A stretch of 64,000 nt of DNA from Microbispora triticiradicis (lineage in GTDB: Bacteria > Actinomycetota > Actinomycetes > Streptosporangiales > Streptosporangiaceae): contig QFZU02000046.1 of the NCBI GenBank assembly GCA_003260025.2, positions 25,945 to 89,944 on the forward strand, read 5' to 3'. Each line of letters opens with the position of its first letter. Position 1 is the stretch's first letter. This document shows positions 8,434 to 17,517 of this stretch, piece after piece. A model generated the notes under the pieces. That model made no database searches. It saw nothing but the letters and a program-made list of their open reading frames with translations, and was not told the DNA's origin. The position numbers and the translations under genes were made by a program.

Positions 8434-9410
8434 ATGCTCCCCCCGATCATCTACTACGGCGGCAAAGCCAAGCTGGCCGACCAGATCGCCGCGATGCTGC
8501 CGGCCACAGCCACTACATCGAGCCCTTCTGCGGATCCTTGGCGGTGCTGCTGGCCAAGCAGCCTGCCAAGCTGGAGACGGTCAACGACCTGGACCGCGAC
8601 CTCATGACCTTCTGGAAGGTGCTACGCGACCGACCTGCCGAGCTCGTACGGCTGTGCGCGCTGACCCCGCATAGCCGCGCCGAGCACGACGCCGCCTACG
8701 GTGATCTGTCCGGGCTGGATGATCTGGAACGCGCCCGCCGGGTCTGGGTCCGCCTCACCCAGGGCCGGACCGGCACGCTCCGCAAGACCGGCTGGCGATT
8801 CGACGCGGCCGACACCGCCAGGATCTCCCTGCCCGCCCGGCTGAACGGCTACCTGGAGCGGATGCACGGCGTGGCCGAGCGTCTGGCTCGGGTGTCGCTG
8901 GAATGCCGCGACGCCTTGGAGGTCATCGAGGCGTACGGGCGGTTCCGCGGCAGCCTGCTGTATGTCGACCCGCCGTACCCGGGCAGCACCCGGGAGCGAA
9001 ACTACCGGCACGAGATGACCGGCACTGACGCGCACCGCACGCTGGCCGAAGCGCTGCACCGCTGCCGGTCCACGGTGGTCGTCTCCGGGTACGCGTGCGA
9101 GCTGTACGACACCGAGTTGTACGCGGGCTGGCACCGCTACACGCTGGCGGCATCCACCAGTCAGGGCGGGACCTGGGAGAACCGCACCGAGGTGTTGTGG
9201 TCCAACCGGCCGCTGAACGCCACCGACGTGCTGTTCGACGCACGCAACGAAACCCTCCCGGCCACGACCAGGCCGTGTAACGAAAGGCCGTGTGAGGGGC
9301 CGGAATGCGGGCTTGTGGTACGGCAGGCGGCCACCGGCCGCCCGGCGCGGTTCTGCTCCACGGCGTGCCGCGTCGCCGCGCACCGGGCCGCCAAGACACC
9401 GACGACGTGA
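8434..9410 (+). pseudogene. DNA adenine methylase (Dam-like), one-base frameshift
   Basis: N6-adenine methyltransferase carried by the transposon. ATG 8434 starts Met-Leu-Pro-Pro-Ile-Ile-Tyr-Tyr-Gly-Gly-Lys, the normal N-terminus of D12-class enzymes. After Met-Leu-Pro at about 8501 the frame breaks. The rest (GHSHYIEPFCG SAM-binding motif, then the DPPY catalytic motif in LLYVDPPYPGS) is in the frame ending at 9410. One lost base at about 8501 explains it. The C-terminus has an unusual Cys-rich tail (CNERPCEGPEC, then CSTAC) that could bind zinc. Methylase passengers can protect incoming DNA or alter regulation. Inactive as written. Confidence 0.75.
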
Positions 9411-9417
9411 CGGCGAC

Positions 9418-12400
9418 CTACAGGGCGTCGTCCTCCCAGTCCGGCTCATCGGGGTTGCGCAGCTGACGGATGCCAGCGGGTCCGAGGTCGGGCAGGGCGA
9501 AGGAGTAGGTGCCGATCACGTTGATGTGCTTGCGGACGAACGGCGACAGCCGCGCGACATCTTCCTCTGCCAGCGGATAGCCCTCTGCCTTCAACTGATC
9601 GAGGGCCCTGTCCATGTAGAAGGTGTTCCACAGCGTGACGCAATTCAGAACGAGACCAAGCGCGCCGAGCTGGTCCTCCATGCCCTTGTAGTAGCGCTGG
9701 TAGATCTCGCCCTTCTTGCCGTGGAAGATCTTCCCGGCCAGCGCATGCCGGGATTCTTGCAGGTTGCGCACCCCCTTGATGTCGCGCCGGTAGGGCTCTT
9801 CAACTGCGTAGGTGAGGATGTGCAGGGTCTTGAAGATCCGGCCGTAGTGGGCGATCGCCTCCCCGAGCGGGGTGGGGTTGCCGTCCCGCTGGATCATCCG
9901 CATCACGTCGTAGGCGCGGATCTCGCCGGTGTAGATCGACACCACGACGCGCAGGATGTCGCCCCAGTGCCGTCTGATCTTGTTCAGGTCGATCTTCCCG
10001 CGGGCGAAGCGGGACAGGCTGCTGTAGTCGGCGTCCTGGATGCGCCAGCCCTTCTGGTCGGGGAGGTCGGCCAGCGCGGGTCGGTACTGCATGCCCAGCA
10101 GGTGGACCAGGCCGAACACGACGTCGCTGTAGGATCCGGTGTCGGTCACCAGGACCTCTGGGCGCGGACCGCCGTCCCGCCGGAACGCCACGTCGATCAT
10201 GTGGAGCGAATCGCGGACCGTGCCGGTGACGACCTTCGCCCCGAGCCCAACCCCGCGATCGTTGATCATGTTGAGCCAGGTGACCCCGCGCGAGCGACCG
10301 AAGAACTTCTTGTTCGGGCGGGTGTAGATCGAGGGCACGGGGACCACGAACCGCATCCCGTCGATCGCCGCGACCAGACCGCCGCCGAGCGCCTGGGCGA
10401 ATCCGAGCTGGCCCTGCTCGTCGATCAGCGGGCCGTTGGCCAGCGTGTAGGTCTCCGCCGACAGGTAGTTCTGCGCGACGTGCGACAGTCGCCCGCGCTC
10501 CAACGCGGGCGTTCCCGTCTTCACCACCGGCGCGTACCCGATGTTCAGCGCCTGGGCTGTCAGGCACGCTGCCACGGAGACGTGGAAGTCGGCGAGCTTG
10601 CTCACCCCGCCGGCGGCCGAGGTGAACGCGGCCTCGAACGCCGGGACTCTGCCCATCACCTCCAGCAGCAGCTCTGGCAGGTCGACCCGCGGCAATATGG
10701 CTGCCATCCGCTTGCGCAGGTCGATCAGGGACGGCGGTTCCGGCAAAGCGGCCAGCTTGGCCACGTGCAACCGTCCGTCCGCATCCACGCTCACGTCCAC
10801 CCCGTCGTGACCGACGCGAGAGGCGACGTCGTTGAGCGCCAGGTGCAGCACCAGTGCGTGCTCGGCGAGCAACTGCCCGGGGTTTTCCGGCAGTTGCAGG
10901 TCCACCAGCGCCGGGCCCTTGGCCGCCTCCCACCGCGCGCCGTCCAGCAGCTGCCCGCGTGGGTCCCGCCAGCGGGCGGATGCTTCGGCGTAGACATCGC
11001 GGCGTTTAAGGTGCCGGTGGAACTGGGTGAGCACGCACATGGTGTAGGCGTTCTTGTCCACGGTGCTGCCGTTCGGTGAGCTCTTGAACACCAGCCGCTT
11101 CCACGATCCGGTCACCAGCTCGGGATCGATGTCAGTCTCGATGACCTTCTTCTTGCGCCCGTCCAGGATCCGCGGCAGTTGCTTCATGGCCTCCAACGCC
11201 CGGGCGCCCTCGGTGTTGGACCCGAACTCGATGACCGTCGTCAGCGTCTTGAGGAACCCCGACACCGTCGCGATCCGGGAGGCCAGCAGCGCGCGCATCT
11301 CGCCGCCGGTGTCGACGTCGGGCGGCGGCACCATATCGGTCACCGCCGCGACCGCCTCGCGCAGCTCCCGCCGGGGCACGATGGCGTCGATCGCTTCCCA
11401 CACCTGGTCCAACCGGAGTTCCTCGCCGTACTCGGTGACCTCCAGCAGGGTTTCCACGGCCGCGGCGAGGGTGGCCGAGTGTTTGGCCAGCTTGGGGTGC
11501 TGGCGGGCCCGCTCTTTGTTGGTCGCGGTCTCGGCCTTGCCGACCAGCTCGGTCGTCACCAACAGGTCCAGCATTTCCAGGCAGTCGTCGACCGCCTTGC
11601 CCTCCAGGTAGATGACGGTGGCCAGCAGCGTGGCGAGCTGCCGGGAGGGTGCGTGCCGGCGCAGCGTGGTCGCGGTGGCCTGCATGCCGTAGCGGGCCAG
11701 GTCGACCATGCGCCGGTGCGGGACTTCCGGCGGTAGCGGCATCGCTCCCAGCCCGACCCCGAGGATCTCGGCGGCGCGCTCCAGCGCCTTCTCCAAGTTC
11801 CTGCCCGACGTTCCCGTCGGACCCTTGCGCCAGCGCTCCAGGTCCGAGGCGCGCCGACCATCCGGCACCTCCAGCAGCATCTCCAAGATCGCCCGCTGCC
11901 GTGGGGTCAGCACCGCATAGAGCGTGTCGTAGAGCCGGTCGGTTGCCTCATCGCGCACCCGGGCGACCAGCCGGGCCAAGGTGGTCACCCCTGGCAGGAG
12001 CACCTTGTTGGTGCGCAACCAGGTGATGCCGTCGTAGAAGATTGTCTTCTTGCCGTCGCCGGTGTTCCAGGCCCGCGAGTCCACCCATGCGGTGAATTCG
12101 GCCTCCGCCGGGGAGAAGTCCTTCAGCTTGTACGCCTCGCGGATGACGTCCTGGTGCTCGAATGGTGTGTTGCGCCGCTCGGTGTACCGCTTGATCTGCG
12201 AGATGTCCTCGATCCCGAGCTGCTCGCCGAGATACTCCAGCACCTCGTGAGGCACGTCCAGCGGATCGGTCAAGAAGCGCCCGACGAACCGGGCCGTGGT
12301 CAGTTGGAGGGCGAAGCCGAGACGGGCGTGTGCACCGCGCCGCTCGCCGATCAGCGTTCGATCTGCGTCATCGAGGAAGAAGAACCGCTCCAGCTCCGCC

Positions 12401-12468
12401 TGCGACGGAGCGCCCGAGTACCGGCCGTACGCGGCGGCCTCGCTGTCACTCAAGAACTCAACTGGCAT
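9418..12468 (-). CDS. tnpA: Tn3-family DDE transposase
   Basis: A full-length transposase of 1016 residues from ATG 12468. It has the N-terminal DUF4158-type DNA-binding region (residues about 1-165), a central region, and a C-terminal DDE catalytic core. The first Asp is in VTDTGSYSD near residue 776 and the Glu in NLQESRHALAGK near 903. It binds the 38-bp terminal repeats and performs replicative transposition. Its start lies 70 bp inside the right terminal repeat, the usual layout. No frameshift was seen, so it may still be active and could act on related ends. Long rightward open frames across this gene are shadows. Confidence 0.93.
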   Translation of the reverse strand: MPVEFLSDSEAAAYGRYSGAPSQAELERFFFLDDADRTLIGERRGAHARLGFALQLTTARFVGRFLTDPLDVPHEVLEYLGEQLGIEDISQIKRYTERRNTPFEHQDVIREAYKLKDFSPAEAEFTAWVDSRAWNTGDGKKTIFYDGITWLRTNKVLLPGVTTLARLVARVRDEATDRLYDTLYAVLTPRQRAILEMLLEVPDGRRASDLERWRKGPTGTSGRNLEKALERAAEILGVGLGAMPLPPEVPHRRMVDLARYGMQATATTLRRHAPSRQLATLLATVIYLEGKAVDDCLEMLDLLVTTELVGKAETATNKERARQHPKLAKHSATLAAAVETLLEVTEYGEELRLDQVWEAIDAIVPRRELREAVAAVTDMVPPPDVDTGGEMRALLASRIATVSGFLKTLTTVIEFGSNTEGARALEAMKQLPRILDGRKKKVIETDIDPELVTGSWKRLVFKSSPNGSTVDKNAYTMCVLTQFHRHLKRRDVYAEASARWRDPRGQLLDGARWEAAKGPALVDLQLPENPGQLLAEHALVLHLALNDVASRVGHDGVDVSVDADGRLHVAKLAALPEPPSLIDLRKRMAAILPRVDLPELLLEVMGRVPAFEAAFTSAAGGVSKLADFHVSVAACLTAQALNIGYAPVVKTGTPALERGRLSHVAQNYLSAETYTLANGPLIDEQGQLGFAQALGGGLVAAIDGMRFVVPVPSIYTRPNKKFFGRSRGVTWLNMINDRGVGLGAKVVTGTVRDSLHMIDVAFRRDGGPRPEVLVTDTGSYSDVVFGLVHLLGMQYRPALADLPDQKGWRIQDADYSSLSRFARGKIDLNKIRRHWGDILRVVVSIYTGEIRAYDVMRMIQRDGNPTPLGEAIAHYGRIFKTLHILTYAVEEPYRRDIKGVRNLQESRHALAGKIFHGKKGEIYQRYYKGMEDQLGALGLVLNCVTLWNTFYMDRALDQLKAEGYPLAEEDVARLSPFVRKHINVIGTYSFALPDLGPAGIRQLRNPDEPDWEDDAL

Positions 12469-12537
12469 AGACGCCGAAAGTAGGGCAGCCAACGCGCCCC
12501 GGACGAGCGGAAGATCAAATAACTAGCTGGGACGTCC

Positions 12538-12575
12538 GCTAACGGGACTTTTCGTTCCGATGCTCGTCATGCCCC
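12538..12575 (-). repeat. Tn3-type right terminal inverted repeat
   Basis: Read inward from 12575 the repeat begins GGGGCATGACGAGCATC and continues with GGAACGAAAAGTCCCG. It has the same length and layout as the classic Tn3 end (GGGG start, a GGAACGAAAA core, GTTA near the inner edge). It marks the exact transposon/kinase boundary at 12575/12576. Confidence 0.85.
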
Positions 12576-13372
12576 ATGTAGGAGAGGGTGAGACCGACGC
12601 GGGTGGCGGTGCCGGCGTGCTTGGCGACGTTGGCCAACGCCTCCTGGGCGACCCGTAGCAGGACGACCTCGGCCTCCGGGCGCATCGTGCGGGTCTCGCC
12701 GGTGACGGTGACCTGGGCCGGGATGCTGTGGCGGGCCGACCACGCGGCCGCCACCTCGGTGATGGCGTCGGCCAGGCGGCCGGTCTCCAGCGGCTCCGGG
12801 CGCAACTCGTTCACCGAGCGCCGCGCCTCGGTCAGGCTCTCCCGGGCCAGCGCGGTCGCCGCGGCGTGGTGCCGCCGCCACGGCGGCCGGGTCGTCGGCC
12901 GCGTGCTCGGCCGCCTGCAACTGGGTGACGATGCCGGTCAGGCCCTGGGCCAGCGTGTCGTGGATCTCCCGAGCCATCCGGGCCCGCTCGTCGAGGACGC
13001 CGGCCGCGCGGGCCTGCTCGACCAGCCGTTCCTGCAGCGCCGCGTTCTCTGCCAGCGCCGCGGCCAGCCGCGCGTTGGCCTCCCGGGCCTGGCGCAGCGC
13101 CGCCTCACGGGAGTCGTAGTACCGCGCGCCGATCTCGCCCATCCAGGCCAGCAGGCACATCGGCGCGATGTTGACCACCAGGATCCCCAGGTACTCGAGG
13201 CGGCCGGCCCAGGAGCCGGTGTCCAGGCCGGCCGACTGTGCCGTGCCAGCCACCACCGCGACGCCGGCGATGAAGTACAGCTCATGCGGATCGCCCGATC
13301 TCCCGAGCTGGCGGTGGAAGCGGTCGTTCGCCCACGCGGTGGGGCGGCTCCACGGATCGGTGGATTCAGGGA
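12576..13372 (-). pseudogene. sensor histidine kinase (NarL/DesK type), truncated and frameshifted
   Basis: Leftward remains of a HisKA_3 kinase. There are two membrane segments, a coiled-coil linker rich in Ala and Glu, and the phosphoacceptor box MAREIHDTLAQGLTG. After a frame change near 12870 come an ESLTEARRSVNELRPEPLE segment and the first ATPase box (LANVAKHAGTA). The coding sequence stops abruptly at Ser-Tyr-Met-Gly, where the transposon repeat begins, so the G boxes are gone. The N-terminus has no clear start. The partner response regulator, expected downstream, is also missing. The kinase was lost by insertion. Confidence 0.75.
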
Positions 13373-13406
13373 TGCGGAAGCAGGGCGGAACTACTCGGTG
13401 ATACCG

Positions 13407-13435
13407 TATAGTGGTACTCGGTGGCACGTAGTACC
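13407..13435 (+). promoter_or_regulatory. promoter with inverted-repeat operator for padR-DUF1048 operon
   Basis: TATAGT at 13407-13412 is a possible -10 box. It is followed by an inverted repeat GGTACT (13413-13418) / AGTACC (13430-13435) with an 11-base spacer over the expected transcription start. The ATG of the PadR gene is 24 bases further on, which suits autoregulation. Confidence 0.45.
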
Positions 13436-13458
13436 GAAAGGGCTGAGGAGCACCTGTG

Positions 13459-13785
13459 ATGGACGACCTGACGGAGATGTTGAAGGGCACCCTCGAAGGG
13501 TGCGTGCTCCAGATCATCGGCAGCGAGGAAACCTACGGGTACGCCATCACCCGTCAGCTGAACGAACTCGGCTTCACCGACGTCATCGAGGGGACGGTGT
13601 ACACCATCCTGCTGCGGCTGGAGAGGAACGGGCTCGTCCAGGTGACGAAACGACCGTCCGGGGTCGGTCCGCCGCGCAAGTTCTACGCCCTCAACGACGC
13701 CGGACGCGAGGAACTCACGAAGTTCTGGGCGAAATGGCAGTACCTCTCATCACGCATCGACAGGCTCAAGAAGGGCGGGACATGA
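13459..13785 (+). CDS. PadR-family transcriptional regulator, short type
   Basis: A 108-residue single winged-helix PadR protein (subfamily with a short C-terminal helix). It contains the typical LKGTLEGCVLQII first helix, the GYAITRQL segment and a TVYTILLRLERNGLV recognition helix. ATG 13459 is preceded by GAGGAG at 13445-13450; a GTG at 13456 is in frame but too close to it. The stop overlaps the next start (ATGA). PadR genes followed by DUF1048 genes are a common actinobacterial and firmicute arrangement. The regulator probably represses its own operon. Confidence 0.88.
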   Translation: MDDLTEMLKGTLEGCVLQIIGSEETYGYAITRQLNELGFTDVIEGTVYTILLRLERNGLVQVTKRPSGVGPPRKFYALNDAGREELTKFWAKWQYLSSRIDRLKKGGT

Positions 13786-14138
13786 ACTTCTGGGAGAAAG
13801 TCACAGGCAGCGATCTCACCAGGGAATGGAAGGCGTTCGAAGCCCGGGCCGAGGCCCTGCCGGACGACTACCGGGCGGCGTGGGGACAGATCATCGCCCA
13901 CCTCCTCCCCTACGGGGACTTCACCGGCCGCAACCTGATGCCGATCCTCGACGCCGCCCTGGGGCTGCTCGAAGTAGCGGCGGCGGACGGGCAGAGCGCC
14001 CATGAGGTGCTCGGCGAGGACATCCGCGGCTTCTGCACCGCGCTTGCCGGTGGCGAAGGGGCGCGAACCTACCGCGACCGGTGGCGCGAGCAGTTGAACA
14101 GGAACGTCGCGAGGAAACTGAGCCGGCTGGGAGGCTGA
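13782..14138 (+). CDS. DUF1048 family protein, first copy
   Basis: A 118-residue soluble, all-helical protein of the DUF1048 family. Landmarks are the N-terminal NFWEKVTG, LPDDYRAAWGQI and the C-terminal half with GEDIRGFC. It is translationally coupled to the PadR gene. Members have a four-helix-like fold and no established biochemical role. They are nearly always next to a PadR regulator and may act as its cofactor or effector (inference). Confidence 0.8.
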   Translation: MNFWEKVTGSDLTREWKAFEARAEALPDDYRAAWGQIIAHLLPYGDFTGRNLMPILDAALGLLEVAAADGQSAHEVLGEDIRGFCTALAGGEGARTYRDRWREQLNRNVARKLSRLGG

Positions 14139-14139
14139 C

Positions 14140-14466
14140 GTGAGCATCCACGACATCGTCGAGGGCAAGAAACAGTGGCGGGCGCACCTGGCGCGGGTCA
14201 AGGCTCTCCCGCCGGACTACCAGATCGTCTACAAGGAGATGCAGAAGTACCTGTTCAAGGTCGGACCGATCGACCTGCCTGACGGGCCCCTGCTCCCCGG
14301 GATCGTCGACTTCTTCGAGGAGGGCGTCGCCGCAGGCAAGGGAGTCGTGGAACTCATCGGCACCGACGTCGCCGCGTTCTGCGACGACCTGGTCAAGGAC
14401 TCCCCTACCTACGCCGACGTCTACCAGGAATCGATCAGCGCGAAACCCGGCGCGGACGAGAAGTGA
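14140..14466 (+). CDS. DUF1048 family protein, second copy
   Basis: GTG 14140 lies one base after the previous stop. The 108-residue protein repeats the landmarks of its neighbour (LPPDYQIVYKEMQKYLF, GTDVAAFCDDL) at moderate similarity, so the pair arose by an old tandem duplication. Two unequal DUF1048 copies behind one PadR gene suggest a heterodimer, though this is inference. Confidence 0.8.
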   Translation: MSIHDIVEGKKQWRAHLARVKALPPDYQIVYKEMQKYLFKVGPIDLPDGPLLPGIVDFFEEGVAAGKGVVELIGTDVAAFCDDLVKDSPTYADVYQESISAKPGADEK

Positions 14467-14505
14467 CGCCCGCCGCCCCCGGCAAGCAGATGCTCCACCG
14501 GGGCC

Positions 14506-15498
14506 TCATCCGGCGCCGGGAAGGCTGGCGACCTGGCGGCTCAGTACGGCCAGCAGGCCCGCCATGACCACGCCGACGGCCGCGAGCCCGGCCCGGTCGG
14601 CCGCCGTGTCGGTGTTGGAGACCAGGCCGAAGGCGGTGTGGGCGACCAGTGCGCCGGAGGCCAGGGCGAGACCGTGCCGGTCGGTCCACCGGTCGCCGGC
14701 TGTCCACCGGCGCAGTGACCACGCGGCGGCCACCGCCACGACGGCGGCGGCCGACATGGGCACGACCACCCACCCGCCGTGCGTGAAGGCGGGCCGGGTC
14801 GCGCCGCCGAAGGGGAACAGCAGAGCCAGGAATCCGAAGACGGCCACCGCGCCGGCCATTCCCGCCACCGCGGGGGCGGGCGGCCTGATCGAGGGCGCGC
14901 CAGGCCGGGGCCTCAGCCGCAGCCCGGCCACCACCAGCAGGGCCACGGCGACGGCGCAGCCCACCAGGATCGCCGGAGGCGCCTGATATCCGGGGTCGAT
15001 GGAGGTCACGACCGTCACCCGCAGCAGCAGCGCGCCGAGGACGAAGACCGCCCCGGCCACCCACGTGCCGAATCTGCCCAGGTAGGGCCGGTCGCGCAGG
15101 GACGGGACGATCAGGTCGGTCAGGAGGATCGGAATCGCGGCGCTGAAGACCGCGTGGTAGGGGATCTGCAGCTCGGCGTAGGCGCTGTTCAGGCCCAGGA
15201 TTCGCGGCGCCCACCCGGCCGCGCCGTACATCGTGGGGCTGCTCAGCGCCTGCAGCGCCAGGCCCTCCTCGACGATGCCGTACGCGGCGCCGAGCAGCAG
15301 CACCCCGGTCCAGCCCGTCCCGGCCCGGCGTACGAGTTCGCGCACCAGGACGACGCCCGCGCCGTAGATCGGGATCCACAGCAGCAGGAGCCAGGCCATG
15401 CGCAGCGGCGGGTTGCCGAGGGTGAACTCGGCCACGAGCGGTGTGATCACCGCGAGGAGCAGTGCGGCCAGCCGGCCGCGCGTCTTGTTCGCCGTCAT
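14506..15498 (-). CDS. multi-pass membrane protein, unknown function
   Basis: ATG 15498 gives 330 residues with about nine hydrophobic segments. A further GTG at 15522 is in frame. Between segments 2 and 3 there is a VRELVRRAGTGW loop and an IVEEG motif. An intramembrane Glu-Glu near a conserved Arg resembles CPBP-type (CAAX-like) intramembrane proteases, but the second and third CPBP motifs are not clear, so only a membrane-protein call is made. It converges on the DUF1048 operon and is divergent from the histidine kinase at 15631. Confidence 0.6.
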   Translation of the reverse strand: MTANKTRGRLAALLLAVITPLVAEFTLGNPPLRMAWLLLLWIPIYGAGVVLVRELVRRAGTGWTGVLLLGAAYGIVEEGLALQALSSPTMYGAAGWAPRILGLNSAYAELQIPYHAVFSAAIPILLTDLIVPSLRDRPYLGRFGTWVAGAVFVLGALLLRVTVVTSIDPGYQAPPAILVGCAVAVALLVVAGLRLRPRPGAPSIRPPAPAVAGMAGAVAVFGFLALLFPFGGATRPAFTHGGWVVVPMSAAAVVAVAAAWSLRRWTAGDRWTDRHGLALASGALVAHTAFGLVSNTDTAADRAGLAAVGVVMAGLLAVLSRQVASLPGAG

Positions 15499-15630
15499 GC
15501 GGCCAGCGTGTGCCGCGAGCACGGCCCGCGTCTGCCGTCCCGGGTCCCGTCCGTGGCAACCCAGGTGACAACCCGGCGTCGACTTCGGTTGCTGCCGCCG
15601 CCCGGCCCGCCGTCACTACGCTGGGCCTCC

Positions 15631-16785
15631 GTGACGGCAGACGTACGGCCCGGCCCCGCGCGGACCCGGCGGGACCGGGCGATCCGGGCGGGGAGCGTCG
15701 CCTGCGCGCTGGCCGCGGCGGCGGTCGTCGTGCGAGGCGAGCTCGGCGCGGCTTCCGGATGGCACCTGATCGCCGACACGGCCGGCGGTGCGGTGGCGTG
15801 CGGGGCGCTGTGGCTGTCGCGCCGGTGGCCGGCCACCACGGCGCTGGTCGCCGTGGCGCTGGCGGTGCCCGCGGCCTCGGCGTCGGTCGCGGCGGGCATC
15901 GCCACGCTGATGACCGCCCTGTACCGGCGTTCGGCCGTCGCGATCGGGATGGGCGCCGCGTGGGTGGCGGCGACGCTGGCCCGGTTCTGGCTGCGGCCGC
16001 CGGGGCTGGCGCCGTACGCGGTGTGGGCGCTGGTCGCGGTGCTGTTCGGGGTGGCGCTGACCGGGTGGGGGATGCTGGCGCGGGCCCGCCGTCAGCTGGT
16101 GCTGTCACTGGAGGAGCGGCTCCGCGGGGCCGGGGAGGAGCAGCGGCGGCGCGTCGAGCAGGCCCGCCACACCGAGCGTCTGGCCATCGCCCGCGAGATG
16201 CACGACGTGCTGGCGCACCGGCTGTCGCTGCTGGCGCTGCACGCCGGGGCGCTGGAGTTCAACGCGCGGGCCGACCCCGCAGAGGTGGTCGAGGCGGCCG
16301 CGGTGATGCGCTCCAGCGCGCATCAGGCGCTGCAGGAACTGCGCCAGGTCATCTCGGTCCTGCGCGAGGCGCCCGTCCTGGCCGTCCTCGACCTGCCGGC
16401 GCTGGTGGAGGAGGTACGGCGGGCGGGCGTGCGGGTCGAGATGCACGACGGCGGCCTGCGCCTGCCCGACCTGCCGGGCGCGACGGCGCGGGCCGCCTAC
16501 CGGATCGTCCAGGAGGGCCTCACCAACGCCCGCAGACACGCCCCGGGCCGGCCGGTGACCGTACGCCTCGACGGAGGTCCCGGCCGGGGGCTGACCATCG
16601 AGGTGCGCAACCCCGTCGCGACGTCCGTCCCCGGTTCCGTTCTCGTGCCCGGCTCCCCCGCGGGTGAGGGCGCCGGCCTGGCCGGGATGCGGGAGCGGGC
16701 CGAGCTGGCGGGCGGCCGGGTGGAGCGGGCCGGTGTGGAGGAAGGCGAGTTCCGGCTGGCGGTCTGGCTACCATGGCCGGTGTGA
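15631..16785 (+). CDS. sensor histidine kinase (NarL/DesK type)
   Basis: A 384-residue membrane kinase. About five membrane segments fill residues 15-160, followed by a HisKA_3 dimerisation domain with the phosphoacceptor His near 191 in REMHDVLAHR. The ATPase domain has an N box (YRIVQEGLTNARRHAPG, about 290-305) and a G box (GAGLAGMRERAELAGG, about 346-361). GTG 15631 was chosen because it begins the membrane domain and follows the divergent promoter region. The stop overlaps the response regulator gene. The signal is unknown. Confidence 0.88.
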   Translation: MTADVRPGPARTRRDRAIRAGSVACALAAAAVVVRGELGAASGWHLIADTAGGAVACGALWLSRRWPATTALVAVALAVPAASASVAAGIATLMTALYRRSAVAIGMGAAWVAATLARFWLRPPGLAPYAVWALVAVLFGVALTGWGMLARARRQLVLSLEERLRGAGEEQRRRVEQARHTERLAIAREMHDVLAHRLSLLALHAGALEFNARADPAEVVEAAAVMRSSAHQALQELRQVISVLREAPVLAVLDLPALVEEVRRAGVRVEMHDGGLRLPDLPGATARAAYRIVQEGLTNARRHAPGRPVTVRLDGGPGRGLTIEVRNPVATSVPGSVLVPGSPAGEGAGLAGMRERAELAGGRVERAGVEEGEFRLAVWLPWPV

Positions 16786-17435
16786 GCGCCATCCGCGTGC
16801 TGGTCGTGGACGACGACCCGCTCGTCAGGGCGGGCCTGACGCTGATGCTCAGGGGCGCCGACGAGCTCGTCGTGGTGGGCGGCGTGGCCGACGGCGCCGA
16901 CGTCGCGGCCGCGGTCGACGCGCACGCGCCCGATGTCGTGCTCATGGACATCCGGATGCCGGGCCTGGACGGGATCGACGCCACCCGCCTGCTGCGGCGG
17001 CGGCCCAGCCCTCCCCACGTCATCATCCTGACCACCTTCGACGCCGACGAGCACGTCTTCGGCGCGCTGCGCGCCGGGGCCGGCGGGTTCCTGCTCAAGG
17101 ACACCCCGCCGGAGGGCATCGTGGACGCGGTCCTGCGGGTCGCGGCGGGCGAGCCGATCCTGTCCCCCGACGTGACCCGGCGCCTGATCGCCCACCTGGC
17201 GCCGGAGGCGGAGGACCGCCGCCGCGACGACGCGCGCAGGCTCCTGTCCAGGCTCAGTGGCCGGGAGCGCGAGGTCGCCGCCGCGGTCGGCCGGGGCATG
17301 TCCAACGCGGACATCGCGGCCGAGCTCCACATGAGCGTCGGCACGGTCAAGAGCTACGTCTCCCGCATCCTCGCCAAGACCACCCTGGACAACCGCGTCC
17401 AGCTCGCCCTCATCGCCCACGACAACCCGCTCTGA
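16773..17435 (+). CDS. response regulator, NarL/LuxR family
   Basis: A 220-residue partner of the preceding kinase. Its receiver domain has acidic residues near 13-15, the phosphorylated Asp at residue 59 in VVLMDIRMP and Lys in FLLKD. A LuxR-type helix-turn-helix follows at about 150-212 (SGREREVAAAVGRGMSNADIA, then MSVGTVKSYVSRIL). ATG 16773 lies within the kinase 3' end; GTG 16782, which overlaps the kinase stop as GTGA, is an equally plausible start. Its targets are unknown; the divergent membrane-protein gene is one candidate. Confidence 0.9.
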   Translation: MAGVSAIRVLVVDDDPLVRAGLTLMLRGADELVVVGGVADGADVAAAVDAHAPDVVLMDIRMPGLDGIDATRLLRRRPSPPHVIILTTFDADEHVFGALRAGAGGFLLKDTPPEGIVDAVLRVAAGEPILSPDVTRRLIAHLAPEAEDRRRDDARRLLSRLSGREREVAAAVGRGMSNADIAAELHMSVGTVKSYVSRILAKTTLDNRVQLALIAHDNPL

Positions 17436-17517
17436 TCAACGGCGTTCCGGGTGCTGGGCGGACCGATATCATGGGCGCTTCGTAGTGGGGTCCTTCGAGG
17501 ATGGGGAGGCTCGCAAA

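Larger units (their letters stand above)
7651..12575. mobile_element. Tn3-family transposon (left end not located)
   Basis: The unit contains a res-like site, a serine resolvase, a passenger DNA methylase and a full-length DDE transposase reading toward them. The right end is clear: a 38-bp Tn3-like terminal repeat at 12538-12575 starting GGGG, which cuts into a histidine kinase gene. The matching left repeat was not found between 1 and 7800. The missing kinase 3' half is also absent on the left, so the left side has been deleted or rearranged. The left coordinate given is only the start of the res-like region. Confidence 0.7.

Noticed and set aside
9292..11079. Rightward 595-codon open frame over the transposase
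   Set aside because: Antisense to the full-length tnpA, low-complexity composition, no ribosome binding site.
16782..17435. Alternative start GTG 16782 for the response regulator
   Set aside because: It cannot be excluded; ATG 16773 was kept because neither has a good ribosome binding site and ATG is the stronger codon.
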